This document shows, piece after piece, positions 40,454 to 49,952 of a stretch of DNA of 64,000 nt. Position 1 is the stretch's first letter. Each line of letters begins with the position of its first letter. The position numbers and the translations under genes are program-made. Source of the DNA: Terriglobia bacterium. GTDB lineage: Bacteria; Acidobacteriota; Terriglobia; Terriglobales; Acidobacteriaceae. The notes below the pieces were generated by a model. That model was not told the DNA's origin. It saw only the letters and a list, made by a program, of their open reading frames with translations, and ran no database searches. Where the stretch lies: NCBI GenBank assembly GCA_020072645.1, contig JAIQGK010000003.1, positions 124,001 to 188,000 on the forward strand, written 5' to 3'.

Positions 40454-42354
40454 GCCTTGCTGACTGAATCCTCTTTTGCTACGGCGGGCACATCTCCGTT
40501 GGCAGCGGCCTCTGCCAGCGGGAAGCGCAGGAAAAACGTGGTCCCATGATCGATGATCGAAGTAAATTCCACCGATCCATGGTGCAACTGCACCACGCGA
40601 TAGGCCATGGCCAGGCCAATCCCGCTTCCGCCCGTCTTTGTAGTGAAGTATAGATTAAAAATCTTGTCGCGGATATTCTCCGGAATGCCCGCGCCCTGGT
40701 CGCGAACGCTGATCAGCGCGCTGTCGCCGTCGCGCTTCACCGTCAGTCGCAATGTGCCTCCATCGGGCATCGCCTGCACGCCGTTCAAAACGATATTTAG
40801 CAGCGCCTGCTTCACCAGGTCGGCGTCAATGCGCACCGGCAGCGCATCCGGCGCGGCCTCGCGTTCTATAAGCACCTGATGCTTCTCCGCCGCCGGAGAC
40901 GCAAGGTTCACCACGTCCTCAACCAGCTTGCGCATGTCCAGATCATTCAGGCGCAGCTCCACGGGACGAGTAAAGTCCACCAGCGTTTGCACAACGCGAT
41001 CAAGCCGCTGAATTTCGCTGCTGATTACGTCCACGTGGCGGCGAGTATCGGGATCGATTTCCTTCATCTTCTGCCGCAGCACTTCCAGGTGCACCACAAT
41101 GGCGTTGATGGGATTCTTTACTTCATGCGCCACGCCGGACGTAAGCCTGCCAATGGCGGAAAGCCTCCGCGAAAGCTCGATCTCATCCTCAATGCGATGC
41201 ACAGACTCGGCGTCGCGCAACGTGAGTAGCGCGCCAATGCGCTCGCCGTGCTCCTCAATAAAGTCGAGCGAAATCTGGATGTGCCGCCCCTGCGCATCCT
41301 CAATTTCTTCCAGGTCCACAGCTTCGCGCGATGAAAACGCGTCCAGGATTTTGCGCCCCAGAATGGATTCACGCGAGAAGATCTCTTCCGGCTGGCGTCC
41401 CAGCATCTCTCCGCGCGCCTTGCCGATAAATCGCTCTGCAGAAGCGCTTACCAGCACCGCATTGGAATCGCTGGTAAAAAGCATCACGCCGTCCTGCAGG
41501 TTGGCCATCATCTGGTCCAGATTCTCCTTCAGGGCAGAGAAGACCTCTTTGACATCGCGCATCTGCCGGCCCAGTCGTTCAATTTTGGTAGAGACGGTGC
41601 CGTATTCGTCGGAACGCTTTTGCGGAGTCGCTACCAGATCAGCCTTGCCGGAGCTGATCAAATCCAGCCGTCGGCTGATGGCGGCCAGCGGTCGCAACGC
41701 AAGGTTTGAAAGTCCTGCCGCCAGAATCATGCTGAGCAGGATGGCTGTGCCGGAAAAAATCAGCGCACGGCGGATTTGCGGCTGAATGTCCTGCTTCAGG
41801 AACGCCGTATAAACGCCAACGCGCACTTCACCAAACGGCTTGCCCGTTGCGGTATGGATCAAAGGGAGGCGGACGTCATAGGCGCGCGCCGGACCGTAAA
41901 TCAGCTTCAACTGCTGGCGCAGGCCGCTATCCAGGACGTTCTTGAAATCTTCTCGTGCGGGAATCACCGTGCCCTGCAGCGCCGGATTGGTGTGCAGCAT
42001 CGCCAGCCCATCGGCATCCACGATGCTCACATCAAGAATGTTGGGTGAATCGCCGGTCACCGATTCCAGCAGCGCGGTGATGCCGGTATCGTATTGCAGC
42101 AATTCCTGCACGGCTGCTTCGACCTGCTTAGGATCGTTCAGGTCAATTTTGGAACTGCTCAGGTCCACGCCCATCGCGGGTTTCGATACGGCAAAGACGT
42201 GCAGCTTGATCACATCAGCAACCTGGTAAACCTCATGGATGCGCTGATGCACCACTTCCGAAATGTAAAGCGTCGAAAGCGTGGCCACAATCGCCACCAC
42301 CATGGCGGTGATGGCGAAAACCAGTTTGGTTTTCAGGCTCAAGGCAGGCATCAT
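40450..42354 (-). CDS. Membrane sensor histidine kinase (NtrB/Atos-type)
   Basis: A 634-residue protein. An N-terminal membrane helix (LVFAITAMVVAIVATLSTLYI), a periplasmic sensor region of about 170 residues and a second helix (ALIFSGTAILLSMILAAGLSNL) come first. A HAMP linker, a PAS domain (LDQMMANLQDGVMLFTSDSNAVLVSASAERFIG), a HisKA motif with His in GVAHEVKNPINAI, and an ATPase domain (NIVLNGVQAM, RDQGAGIP, GGSGIGLAMAYRV) follow. Its partner, the sigma54 regulator, is 75 bp upstream on the same strand. The signal is unknown. Confidence 0.92.
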   Translation of the reverse strand: MMPALSLKTKLVFAITAMVVAIVATLSTLYISEVVHQRIHEVYQVADVIKLHVFAVSKPAMGVDLSSSKIDLNDPKQVEAAVQELLQYDTGITALLESVTGDSPNILDVSIVDADGLAMLHTNPALQGTVIPAREDFKNVLDSGLRQQLKLIYGPARAYDVRLPLIHTATGKPFGEVRVGVYTAFLKQDIQPQIRRALIFSGTAILLSMILAAGLSNLALRPLAAISRRLDLISSGKADLVATPQKRSDEYGTVSTKIERLGRQMRDVKEVFSALKENLDQMMANLQDGVMLFTSDSNAVLVSASAERFIGKARGEMLGRQPEEIFSRESILGRKILDAFSSREAVDLEEIEDAQGRHIQISLDFIEEHGERIGALLTLRDAESVHRIEDEIELSRRLSAIGRLTSGVAHEVKNPINAIVVHLEVLRQKMKEIDPDTRRHVDVISSEIQRLDRVVQTLVDFTRPVELRLNDLDMRKLVEDVVNLASPAAEKHQVLIEREAAPDALPVRIDADLVKQALLNIVLNGVQAMPDGGTLRLTVKRDGDSALISVRDQGAGIPENIRDKIFNLYFTTKTGGSGIGLAMAYRVVQLHHGSVEFTSIIDHGTTFFLRFPLAEAAANGDVPAVAKEDSVSKA

Positions 42355-42429
42355 TCACTTCTTAGCGTGCAACTTGCTATGTTGCATTTGCCATCTTCAG
42401 CTATCGCCACGGCAAATGCAAAGGGTCTT

Positions 42430-43827
42430 TTAGCCGGCGCCCTCGCTGGCCACGGCGGATGCGCTTCCATATTCCTTCAGCTTATTGTGCAGCGTTTTCA
42501 GGCTGATTCCCAGGACTTCCGCAGCGCGCGTTTTATTGTTATTGTTCGCCGCCAGCGTTTTCAGAATCAACATTTTTTCGGCCTCGCCCACCGTGGTTCC
42601 CACTTCCAGCCGGATCCCTTCGCCATCGCTCGACGGAACGCGAACACCCATGGCGCCAAAATTCGGCGGCAGATGGCGCTGGTCCAGTAAGGTTCCATCA
42701 CAAACGATTACACCGCGCTCCATGGTGTTGCGCAATTCACGCACATTGCCCGGCCAGTTATGGTTATGGAACATTTGCAAAACATGGTCTGCCACGCCGG
42801 CCACCTTGCGGCCATGCTTGGCGTTCATGTCAGCAAGCAATGCGTCTACCAGTTGCGGGATGTCTTCCTTATGGTCGCGCAACGGCGGCAGGTGAATATT
42901 GAAAACGTTGAGCCGATAATAAAGATCGCCGCGCAGTTCGCCTTTTGCCACAGCCTCTTCAGGGACTTTATTCGTCGCCGCCAGCACTCGCACATCGACA
43001 GGTGTTTCTACCTTGCTGCCCAGCCGGCGAAGCTTGCGGTCTTCCAGCACACGCAGCAGCTTGGCTTGCGTTGCGGCAGGCATCTCTCCGATTTCATCCA
43101 GCAGCAGCGTGCCTTCTTCAGCCAGCTCAAAGCAGCCGGCGCGGCGCTCCATGGCTCCGGTGAACGCGCCTTTTTCATGACCAAAGATTTCGCTTTCAAT
43201 CAGCGTTTCCGGAATGGCGGAGCAGTTGATCGCCACAAACGGCTTGCTTTTGCGCGGACTCAGGTCATGAATCGTGCGCGCCACCATCTCTTTGCCCGTG
43301 CCGCTTTCTCCGGTGATCAGTACGGACGCTGTGCTGGGCGCTACCATCTCAATCAGGTGAAAGATCTCCTGCATCGGGCGTGACGATCCAACCATCTGGC
43401 CGAAAACGCCGGTATCGCGCAGTTTTTTCTTGGTGACTTCCAGCTCTACGGTCGTGCCGCGCTGCCGGGAAGCATTCTGCAGAATCTGCCTGAGCCGCGC
43501 CGGGTCCACAGGCTTCTGGATAAAGTCATACGCGCCCGCCTTCATGGCGTCCACGGCGACATCTATGCTGCCCTGCGCCGTCAGCAATACCACGGCGATC
43601 TGCTGCGGCTGGTCAGAAAGCCGCTGCAAAAGCTCCATACCGTCCATGCGCGGCATCTTGAAGTCGGTGACCACGATCCCCGGCGACCAGGTGGCTACTT
43701 TTTCCAGGCCTTCCAACCCGTCTTTGGCTGTGTCGGTTCGGTAGCCCCACGCAGAGACGAGCTCGGCCAAGCCGGAGCGTTCATTTTCTTCGTCTTCCAC
43801 AATCAGGACTTTTTCTTGTGTACTCAA
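42430..43827 (-). CDS. NtrC-family sigma54-dependent response regulator
   Basis: A 465-residue protein with a receiver domain (LIVEDEENERSGLAELV; acceptor Asp in VVTDFKMPRMDG), a sigma54-interaction AAA domain with GESGTGKE and the GAFTGA loop, and a Fis-type DNA-binding end (NNKTRAAEVLGISLKTLHNKL). It activates sigma54 promoters when phosphorylated, most likely by the kinase encoded just downstream. First gene of a three-gene operon. Its target genes are unknown. Confidence 0.93.
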   Translation of the reverse strand: MSTQEKVLIVEDEENERSGLAELVSAWGYRTDTAKDGLEGLEKVATWSPGIVVTDFKMPRMDGMELLQRLSDQPQQIAVVLLTAQGSIDVAVDAMKAGAYDFIQKPVDPARLRQILQNASRQRGTTVELEVTKKKLRDTGVFGQMVGSSRPMQEIFHLIEMVAPSTASVLITGESGTGKEMVARTIHDLSPRKSKPFVAINCSAIPETLIESEIFGHEKGAFTGAMERRAGCFELAEEGTLLLDEIGEMPAATQAKLLRVLEDRKLRRLGSKVETPVDVRVLAATNKVPEEAVAKGELRGDLYYRLNVFNIHLPPLRDHKEDIPQLVDALLADMNAKHGRKVAGVADHVLQMFHNHNWPGNVRELRNTMERGVIVCDGTLLDQRHLPPNFGAMGVRVPSSDGEGIRLEVGTTVGEAEKMLILKTLAANNNNKTRAAEVLGISLKTLHNKLKEYGSASAVASEGAG

Positions 43828-44125
43828 ACGCTTCCCCTTGTGTAGAGATTATCATCGGGCCCTGTTTTCCTTGGAGCGGGTACTCTGGCTTAGATGACAA
43901 ACCGTGTAAAAAAGTCTATCAGGCCTCTAACCCTTTGACTGTATTGAACTTAAAATCCAGAGTAGACGCTTTTTGTGCCATTTGCATCTCAACTGGTGAT
44001 TAGAGAACCGGTTCGTTGGCGACGGGATTCTCAACGCAAGTCTTTCAGGCCCGAGTTTCAAATTCAGATTGTCTGACCCCAGGGATTTTCAAACTTTCAA
44101 TACCTTAGAGAGGAAAAGATTGAAT

Positions 44126-45121
44126 ATGAGGATATTTTGTATAGCCGCTATCGTGGCAGGCTTAGTCGCGACTGGCTCCATGGCGCAGACCTCGGCGGGC
44201 GGTTCGGCATCCGGCAATGCTTCAGTGACTCCCGGTCAGGCTAGCGCCGGAGCCAATGCCAGCCAGAGCGTACAAACTCCAGCCGCGTCAACCGGTGTGA
44301 ATGGCGCAGCAAACGCTCAGGCATCGCATTCTCAGGAGAACAAGAAAGACGATAAAACTTCTGCCGCTGCCGGCAGCAACAGCGCGGCCGGCATCAATGG
44401 CGCTTCCTCAGCGCTGAGCAGTGGGACGACTCTGCAAGCTGAACTGACAAAGTCAATCGACGCTAAAAAAGCAAAGCCAGGTGATGAAGTCACGGCCAAG
44501 CTGACGCAAGACGTAAAATCCGATGGCAAGGTAGTACTGCACAAGGGCTCAAAGCTGGTGGGTCACGTTACTGAAGCGCAAGCCAAGAGCAAAGAGAATA
44601 GCGAGTCCAAGCTGGGCATAGCTTTTGATAAAGCGATGTTAAAGGGCGGAGAAGAAATGGCTTTCTCCGGCGTCATTCAAGCCTTGGCGGCCCCGGTGCA
44701 GGGTTCGCTTTCTGCCGCCACAGATGATGGTGGAAGCCTGGGATCGGGAATGGGAAGCGGCAGCGGTACTGCCATGGGCGGTGGTCGCGGAAACGGAGGC
44801 GGCCTGGCTCCCATGGGTGGTGGCGCAGTCAACTCAACGTTGGGCACTGCTACAAACACCGTGAACAACACTGCGGGATCAGTCACCAACTCGGCGAACG
44901 GGGCGGTAAACGGAGCGGTAAACCAGGCGACTGGCGTGGCAGCGAATGGCGCCATCAACTCCGCAACTCGCGGCGTGGTAGGAATGCAGGGAGTGGCTCT
45001 GAACACAGCGACCACCGGCAGCGTCCAGGGCTCAATTATCAGCTCTGCCAGCCGCAACGTGAAGTTAGATACCGGAACGCAAATGATTTTGCAGGTAACG
45101 GGTTCTGCTGCGGCACGCTGA
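44126..45121 (+). CDS. Secreted Gly/Ala-rich protein, 'LTKSL' domain type A
   Basis: A 331-residue protein from ATG 44126 (a gene start at 44069 has no site). Signal peptide (FCIAAIVAGLVATGSMAQ), a Ser/Ala/Gly-rich linker, then a roughly 90-residue domain LQAELTKSIDAKKAKPGDEVTAKLTQDVKSDGK..LVGHVTEAQAKSKE..SKLGIAFDKAML. A Gly/Asn repeat-rich tail (NGAVNGAVNQATGVAANGAI) follows. The domain recurs in the next gene, so this is a paralogous pair. Function unknown. Confidence 0.7.
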   Translation: MRIFCIAAIVAGLVATGSMAQTSAGGSASGNASVTPGQASAGANASQSVQTPAASTGVNGAANAQASHSQENKKDDKTSAAAGSNSAAGINGASSALSSGTTLQAELTKSIDAKKAKPGDEVTAKLTQDVKSDGKVVLHKGSKLVGHVTEAQAKSKENSESKLGIAFDKAMLKGGEEMAFSGVIQALAAPVQGSLSAATDDGGSLGSGMGSGSGTAMGGGRGNGGGLAPMGGGAVNSTLGTATNTVNNTAGSVTNSANGAVNGAVNQATGVAANGAINSATRGVVGMQGVALNTATTGSVQGSIISSASRNVKLDTGTQMILQVTGSAAAR

Positions 45122-45328
45122 CTTATGCGCTCTTTCAGCGGTCAAGTTCCAAACTTGGCCGCTGTTTCTTTTGCATAGCCAATAAAAATCCAGTGTTTCC
45201 CGGCAGTGACAACCCCGCTTCGGCATTCGTCCATCTCTTTACTTGGTGGACATTGTAGGAAGTTCGTTGCACAATGGTGGCCGAGAATAACAGGCTTTCG
45301 GTGCTTCGTTCCCCCCTCGAGGTGCAGC

Positions 45329-46291
45329 ATGAAGAGCTACTGGATCGCAGTTGCGGTTTTGATCGTGACCGCATGGCCTTGCTCGAAAGCGCGCGCGACG
45401 AACGCGCAACAGCAACTGGCAGATGGCAAGCCTCAGGCCTCCGCGCCTGCCACAAATGTAAAAAATTCTGTTCAAACCGCAGTTACAGCTAAACCAGCTG
45501 CGGCAGCCGCAGCCACTGCGACAGTGACCCCGCCTGCCACCAAAGTGGAAGACGCGAAGCCCAAAGCCTCTTACATGCTTGTGGAGTTAAGCAAAACACT
45601 CAAAGCCAAGAAACTCAAGGTTGGTGACAAGGTGAAAGCGGAAGTTTCCCAGGATATTGTGTCTCATGGCAAGATAATCATTCCGGTTGAAACCAAGCTG
45701 GTTGGGCATGTGACTGAAGTGAGCGCCAGGGACAGCGAGCATCCTGAATCGCGATTAGGAATCGTCTTTGACCGCATTCTATTGAAACATTTTCACGATA
45801 TTGATTTTGAGGCCGTAGTTCAGGCCATATCCCAGCCAGTGGTAAGAAGGTCCCGGGTCGATGAGCCCTCGCAGATGCTTCCCCCCTCGATGGTTGGAGG
45901 TGTATCACGTGATGGATCGGTTGCCCCCACTGGACGCGGGGCAAGCGCAGCAGCGGCGGCGAATCGCCCGATGGGCGGTAGCGGTGGCGGTGCAGGCGCA
46001 TCGGTTGCGACATTCCAGACTCCCATAACCGTAAAACAGTCACCTTCCACGCATGTAGACAGCTCCGGCGCGATTCTGGAGACGGCCTCAAACGGTAAAC
46101 CGATGAGCATTGGCATGCCGCAGGGCATCTTCGGATTCAAAGGCCTGAGCCTGAGCACCACACCCAGCGCCGATACGCCGGGTCCGGTAATCGTATCGAA
46201 TACTGAAGACGTAAAGCTCGATTCGGGAACCCAGATACTGTTGCAAGTGCTCAAAGTGGAAATACCGGCAAACCTGAAACCCGCGAAATAA
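45329..46291 (+). CDS. Secreted protein with 'LTKSL' domain, type B
   Basis: A 320-residue protein starting at ATG 45329 after GAGGTG. Signal peptide (IAVAVLIVTAWPCSKARAT), an Ala-rich linker, then LVELSKTLKAKKLKVGDKVKAEVSQDIVSHGKIIIPVETKLVGHVTEVSARDSEHPESRLGIVFDRILLK, aligning with the upstream gene. A Gly/Ser-rich stretch and a C-terminal VKLDSGTQILLQV also match the other copy. It is therefore a tandem paralogue with the same direction and 207 bp apart. Confidence 0.72.
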   Translation: MKSYWIAVAVLIVTAWPCSKARATNAQQQLADGKPQASAPATNVKNSVQTAVTAKPAAAAAATATVTPPATKVEDAKPKASYMLVELSKTLKAKKLKVGDKVKAEVSQDIVSHGKIIIPVETKLVGHVTEVSARDSEHPESRLGIVFDRILLKHFHDIDFEAVVQAISQPVVRRSRVDEPSQMLPPSMVGGVSRDGSVAPTGRGASAAAAANRPMGGSGGGAGASVATFQTPITVKQSPSTHVDSSGAILETASNGKPMSIGMPQGIFGFKGLSLSTTPSADTPGPVIVSNTEDVKLDSGTQILLQVLKVEIPANLKPAK

Positions 46292-46304
46292 GCCTTCATT
46301 TATC

Positions 46305-46346
46305 GGCGCGCGACTGATGTCATCAAATCGCGCGCCGTTTTATTTT
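46305..46346 (+). terminator. Terminator after the paralogous pair
   Basis: A 9-bp stem GGCGCGCGA/TCGCGCGCC followed by GTTTTATTTT. Confidence 0.88.
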
Positions 46347-46476
46347 GGGCCAGCATCCACATTGTTCGCGCAGGCGTGTACTTTTTAAATCGATTGCCCT
46401 TCGGTAACTTGTTGGAGCAAAATCATCATGTCAATCTCATTGCATTCAGTTTTCAGGGAAAAGACCGTTTCAACTC

Positions 46477-48453
46477 ATGCGTACCACTATGCGAGCCATT
46501 CCCGTTCTGGTTAGCCTGCTTTGGATGTCTGCCGCCCTTGTGGCGGAGCAACCATGGCAACCCATTGGCCCGGATGGAGGCAACGTGCGCAGCCTTGCCA
46601 TCGATCCCAATGATCCTGACCGCATTTTTCTCGGCACCAGCGCCGGGAATCTTTATCTCTCAACGGACAAGGGCGCAACATGGTCACGCTTTGCCCGGCC
46701 CGGCAATTCAGCGGAGATGGTCCTGGACCACATCATCATTGATCCCGCTGACTCCCGGAATATGTTTGCCGCTGCATGGAATGCGCAGCTTCCCAATAGC
46801 GATGGCGATCTTTACCGCAGCCATGACGCGGGAAAGACCTGGGAAATCGTGGCTGACCTGCACGGAAAATCGCTGCGCGCGCTGAGCATGGCCGCTTCCG
46901 ATCCAAAAATTCTTGTTGTTGGCGCACTGGACGGAATCTACCGCAGCCGCAACGGCGGCCGTGACTTTGAAAGAATCTCTCCGGCCAATCATGCTGAAAT
47001 CAAGAATGTTGAATCTGTCGCCATTGATCCGGTAAATCCCGACGTGATTTATGCCGGCACGTGGCATCTGCCATGGAAGACTGAAGACGGCGGCAAGACC
47101 TGGCACAACATCAAAAAGGGCGTGATTGACGACTCGGACGTTTTTTCCATTGTGATTGATCACGAGCAGCCCGCAAATATCTTTATCAGTGCATGCTCCG
47201 GCATTTATCGCAGCGACTCCGCCGGAGAACTTTTCCGCAAAATCCAAGGCATTCCTTATTCCGCGCGGCGCACGCGCATGCTGCGGATGGACCCCCTTGA
47301 TCACAACATTGTGTATGCGGGAACCACCGAGGGCCTGTGGAAGACCGTTGACGCAGGCGCGACCTGGAAACACATGACCGGCTCCAACATCATCATCAAT
47401 GATGTGCTGATCGATCCCCGGCAACCTTCGCGCGTGCTGCTGGCCACAGATCGCAGCGGCGTGCTGGCCAGCGATGATGGCGGCGTAACCTTTACGGCTT
47501 CCAACCGTGGCTTTACGCATCGGCAGGCGGCGGCTTTGCTGGTGGACCGCGGCAACAGCAACGTGCTTTATGCCGGAGTTCTGAACGACAAAGAATTTGG
47601 TGGAGTATTTGTTTCCCGCGACGCTGGACAAACATGGAAGCAGAACAGTGACGGTCTGGATGGCCGCGATGTTTTTGTCCTTCGGCAGGCCGCAGACAAC
47701 ACGCTGGTGGCCGGGACCGATCATGGCATCTTCGCGCTTCCGCCGCATGGCTCTCGCTGGATACCGCGCGATCTGCCTTTGAGCAAGCCGCAGGCCGCAA
47801 TGCTGAAAAGGACTTCAACACGCGCCGTCGTTGCGCCTGAGCTTGCTCCGCGCGTCACGGTTTTGGAACTGGGCGCGGACAAGTGGTTTGCCGCAACATC
47901 GACTGCACTCTTTGTTAGTTCGGATTCCGGTGCGACATGGCGTGCGGAATCGCTGCCCGGCATTGGCGTTCCTGTAAGCATCAGCGTGGCCGGCAAAGTT
48001 GTGGCAATTGCCGGGCGCAACACTGTAGCCGTCTCTGTAAGCGGAGGGGAAAGCTGGCTGCCAACCAAGACGCTGGACGCCGACTTTTCCATCAACTCCG
48101 TCGCCGTGGACAACAGCGGCGACGTCTGGCTTGCGGCGCGAACAGGGCTCTTCCGCAGCACGGACGCCGGTGATTCGTGGAAAAAAGTTTCGTCGCTGCG
48201 CCTGGCCGATATTCAGACGATCCACTTTGACAATGAAAACCATCGCATGCTGGTGACAAGCGGCCTATCCGTCAATATCTTCGAATCGGCTGACAATGGC
48301 CGAAACTGGAACGCCATTACCACGGGATGGCGCATCCGAAATCTGCGCGTAGCGCGTGGCCGCCTGCTGGGGACAACGGCCTTTGACGGCGTTGTGGTCC
48401 AGCCTGACGTTACCGCAGCGGCAGAAAATGTCTCCGGCAGCGGCACACGTTAA
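46477..48453 (+). CDS. Secreted BNR/sialidase-like repeat beta-propeller
   Basis: A 658-residue protein. Signal peptide (IPVLVSLLWMSAALVA), then repeated Asp-box units of the form STDKGATWSRF, SHDAGKTWEIV, SRNGGRDFERI, TEDGGKTWHNI, SRDAGQTWKQN and STDAGDSWKKV, spread along the whole length. These are the blades of a YCF48/BNR-type propeller as in sialidases and photosystem assembly factors. I see no sialidase catalytic RIP/Tyr-Glu set. Probably binds a surface partner. ATG 46489 is an alternative start. Confidence 0.8.
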   Translation: MRTTMRAIPVLVSLLWMSAALVAEQPWQPIGPDGGNVRSLAIDPNDPDRIFLGTSAGNLYLSTDKGATWSRFARPGNSAEMVLDHIIIDPADSRNMFAAAWNAQLPNSDGDLYRSHDAGKTWEIVADLHGKSLRALSMAASDPKILVVGALDGIYRSRNGGRDFERISPANHAEIKNVESVAIDPVNPDVIYAGTWHLPWKTEDGGKTWHNIKKGVIDDSDVFSIVIDHEQPANIFISACSGIYRSDSAGELFRKIQGIPYSARRTRMLRMDPLDHNIVYAGTTEGLWKTVDAGATWKHMTGSNIIINDVLIDPRQPSRVLLATDRSGVLASDDGGVTFTASNRGFTHRQAAALLVDRGNSNVLYAGVLNDKEFGGVFVSRDAGQTWKQNSDGLDGRDVFVLRQAADNTLVAGTDHGIFALPPHGSRWIPRDLPLSKPQAAMLKRTSTRAVVAPELAPRVTVLELGADKWFAATSTALFVSSDSGATWRAESLPGIGVPVSISVAGKVVAIAGRNTVAVSVSGGESWLPTKTLDADFSINSVAVDNSGDVWLAARTGLFRSTDAGDSWKKVSSLRLADIQTIHFDNENHRMLVTSGLSVNIFESADNGRNWNAITTGWRIRNLRVARGRLLGTTAFDGVVVQPDVTAAAENVSGSGTR

Positions 48454-48607
48454 TCGATGGGGCCAAGAAACAGCTACTCTGCCAGCGGTAAAAAGTACAC
48501 AGTTTTAAAAATAATCAGCCCATAAACCTAAGAAAATAAAGCCGCATTTTGGCATGCGTCGTGCAGTTACCCTTGGTGGCAGTGCCCCCCACACTGCTGG
48601 GGTACGT

Positions 48608-49255
48608 ATGACGAGAAATCTATTCCTTCTGATTTTGCTGGTCCTTGCCGGACTGGCAGCGGGCTGCGGTGTCGGCGCGCAACCTCCTACTGTTGCCACC
48701 GATACACCCGCAGTGCCGCAGCAGCAGTTGCCTTTTGTGGAAGGCAAAGCGCTGGTGGTTCCGGCCAACACCGCCATCTATGTGCGGCTGCAGCAATCTA
48801 TTTCCAGCGCGACAGCGCAGTCCGGACAGAATTTTTCCGCCGAACTGGACGAACCCCTTGTGGTTGAAGGACAAACTCTAGCGCCCAAAGGCGCTCCCGT
48901 AACAGGCAAGGTGGTTGCCGCCCGTGAATCCGGGCATCTGCACAACGCTGGTTATTTGCGGATCACGCTCTCTTCCATCATGCTGAATGGCAAGACGGTG
49001 CCGCTGCAAACCAACAGCGTGTTTGTGAGCGGCGGAAGTTACAAGAAACGTAATCTGGCATTTATTGGCGGCGGGGCCGGCGGTGGAGCGCTGCTGGGCG
49101 CGTTGGTGGGCGGCGGCAAAGGCGCAGCCATTGGGACCACCGTGGGCGCGGCCGGAGGCACAACGGCTGCTTATGCAACAGGAAAAAAAGAAGTGGGATT
49201 TATTGCGGAACGCCGTCTTGGCTTCCGGCTGACCCAGCCGCTCAACGCGAGCTAA
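48608..49255 (+). CDS. Lipoprotein with anchored beta domain
   Basis: A 215-residue protein. Type II signal (LILLVLAGLAAGC; lipobox LAAGC, Cys at about 19), a short linker, a domain VPANTAIYVRLQQSISSATAQSGQNFSAELDEPLVVEGQTLAPKGAPVTGKVVAARESG, and a Gly-rich glycine-zipper stretch (GGGAGGGALLGALVGGGKGAA) that may be embedded in membrane. The domain resembles those at 44.1 and 45.3 kb. A start at 48554 is possible. Function unknown. Confidence 0.75.
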   Translation: MTRNLFLLILLVLAGLAAGCGVGAQPPTVATDTPAVPQQQLPFVEGKALVVPANTAIYVRLQQSISSATAQSGQNFSAELDEPLVVEGQTLAPKGAPVTGKVVAARESGHLHNAGYLRITLSSIMLNGKTVPLQTNSVFVSGGSYKKRNLAFIGGGAGGGALLGALVGGGKGAAIGTTVGAAGGTTAAYATGKKEVGFIAERRLGFRLTQPLNAS

Positions 49256-49282
49256 ATATTTTTTCTGATCGGTTAAGGTGAT

Positions 49283-49311
49283 AAGGAGCCGCGAGCGGCT
49301 CCTTTCTTATT
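49283..49311 (+). terminator. Terminator of the lipoprotein gene
   Basis: A 9-bp stem AAGGAGCCG/CGGCTCCTT with a tetraloop, followed by TCTTATTT. Confidence 0.85.
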
Positions 49312-49364
49312 TGTGATCGAAAAGATGCCAGGATTGCCACGGACGATGAGACTACAACTTTACG

Positions 49365-49905
49365 CCAAGCTGCCAGAATAAAAAGCTCCAGACGTCCACG
49401 GCATCATCCACCAGTTTTGTAATGGCCTGTCCACTCCGTGTCCTGCTTTGGCGTCCACGCGCAACAGAATCGGACGATCAAGACCCATTCGCAGCTTCAG
49501 CCTGAAGCAGCGCCGCCATCCTTACCGCGTGCATAGGATCGACGCGCGTATCGCTCTCCGCCGTCATGAGTAAAACCGCCGGATAGCGAGTATCTTCACG
49601 TGATGAAAGGCGAGCAGGCGAACAAATACTCAAGCAGCGCCGGATCGTCTGAAGATCTGTATTCGGCAATCCACAACCTGGCGATCTGGCAACCCTGGTA
49701 GCGGAGCATGTCGAGCAGCGGAAGCTGGCATACCACGGCGCGAAACAAGTCGGGACGCTGCGTGATTGCCGCGCCCATCAGCAGGTCGCCATTGCTCCCG
49801 CCTGATTGCCAAATGCCCGGCATCAGTTATATTTTTCGGCGGGCAGATGCTCCACCGCGGCAATAAAGTCGCCAAAGACGCAGGATTGAAGTAAGGCGGG
49901 AAAGC
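49365..49905 (-). pseudogene. Prolyl-oligopeptidase (S9) C-terminal remnant
   Basis: Pieces of the alpha/beta-hydrolase end of an S9 peptidase lie in different frames: FGDFIAAVEHLPAEKYN (about 49905-49826), GGSNGDLLMGAAITQRPDLFRAVVCQLPLLDMLRYQG (catalytic Ser), then, after a frame change near 49605, RYPAVLLMTAESDTRVDPMHAVRMAALLQAEAANG (catalytic Asp), and RPILLRVDAKAGHG (catalytic His). At least two frameshifts and the loss of the whole propeller part show that it is dead. It lies 47 bp after glpD. Confidence 0.85.
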
Positions 49906-49952
49906 GAATCGTAAGACGTGCAGGGATTAACGCAGTTAGATATATGGCCGTT

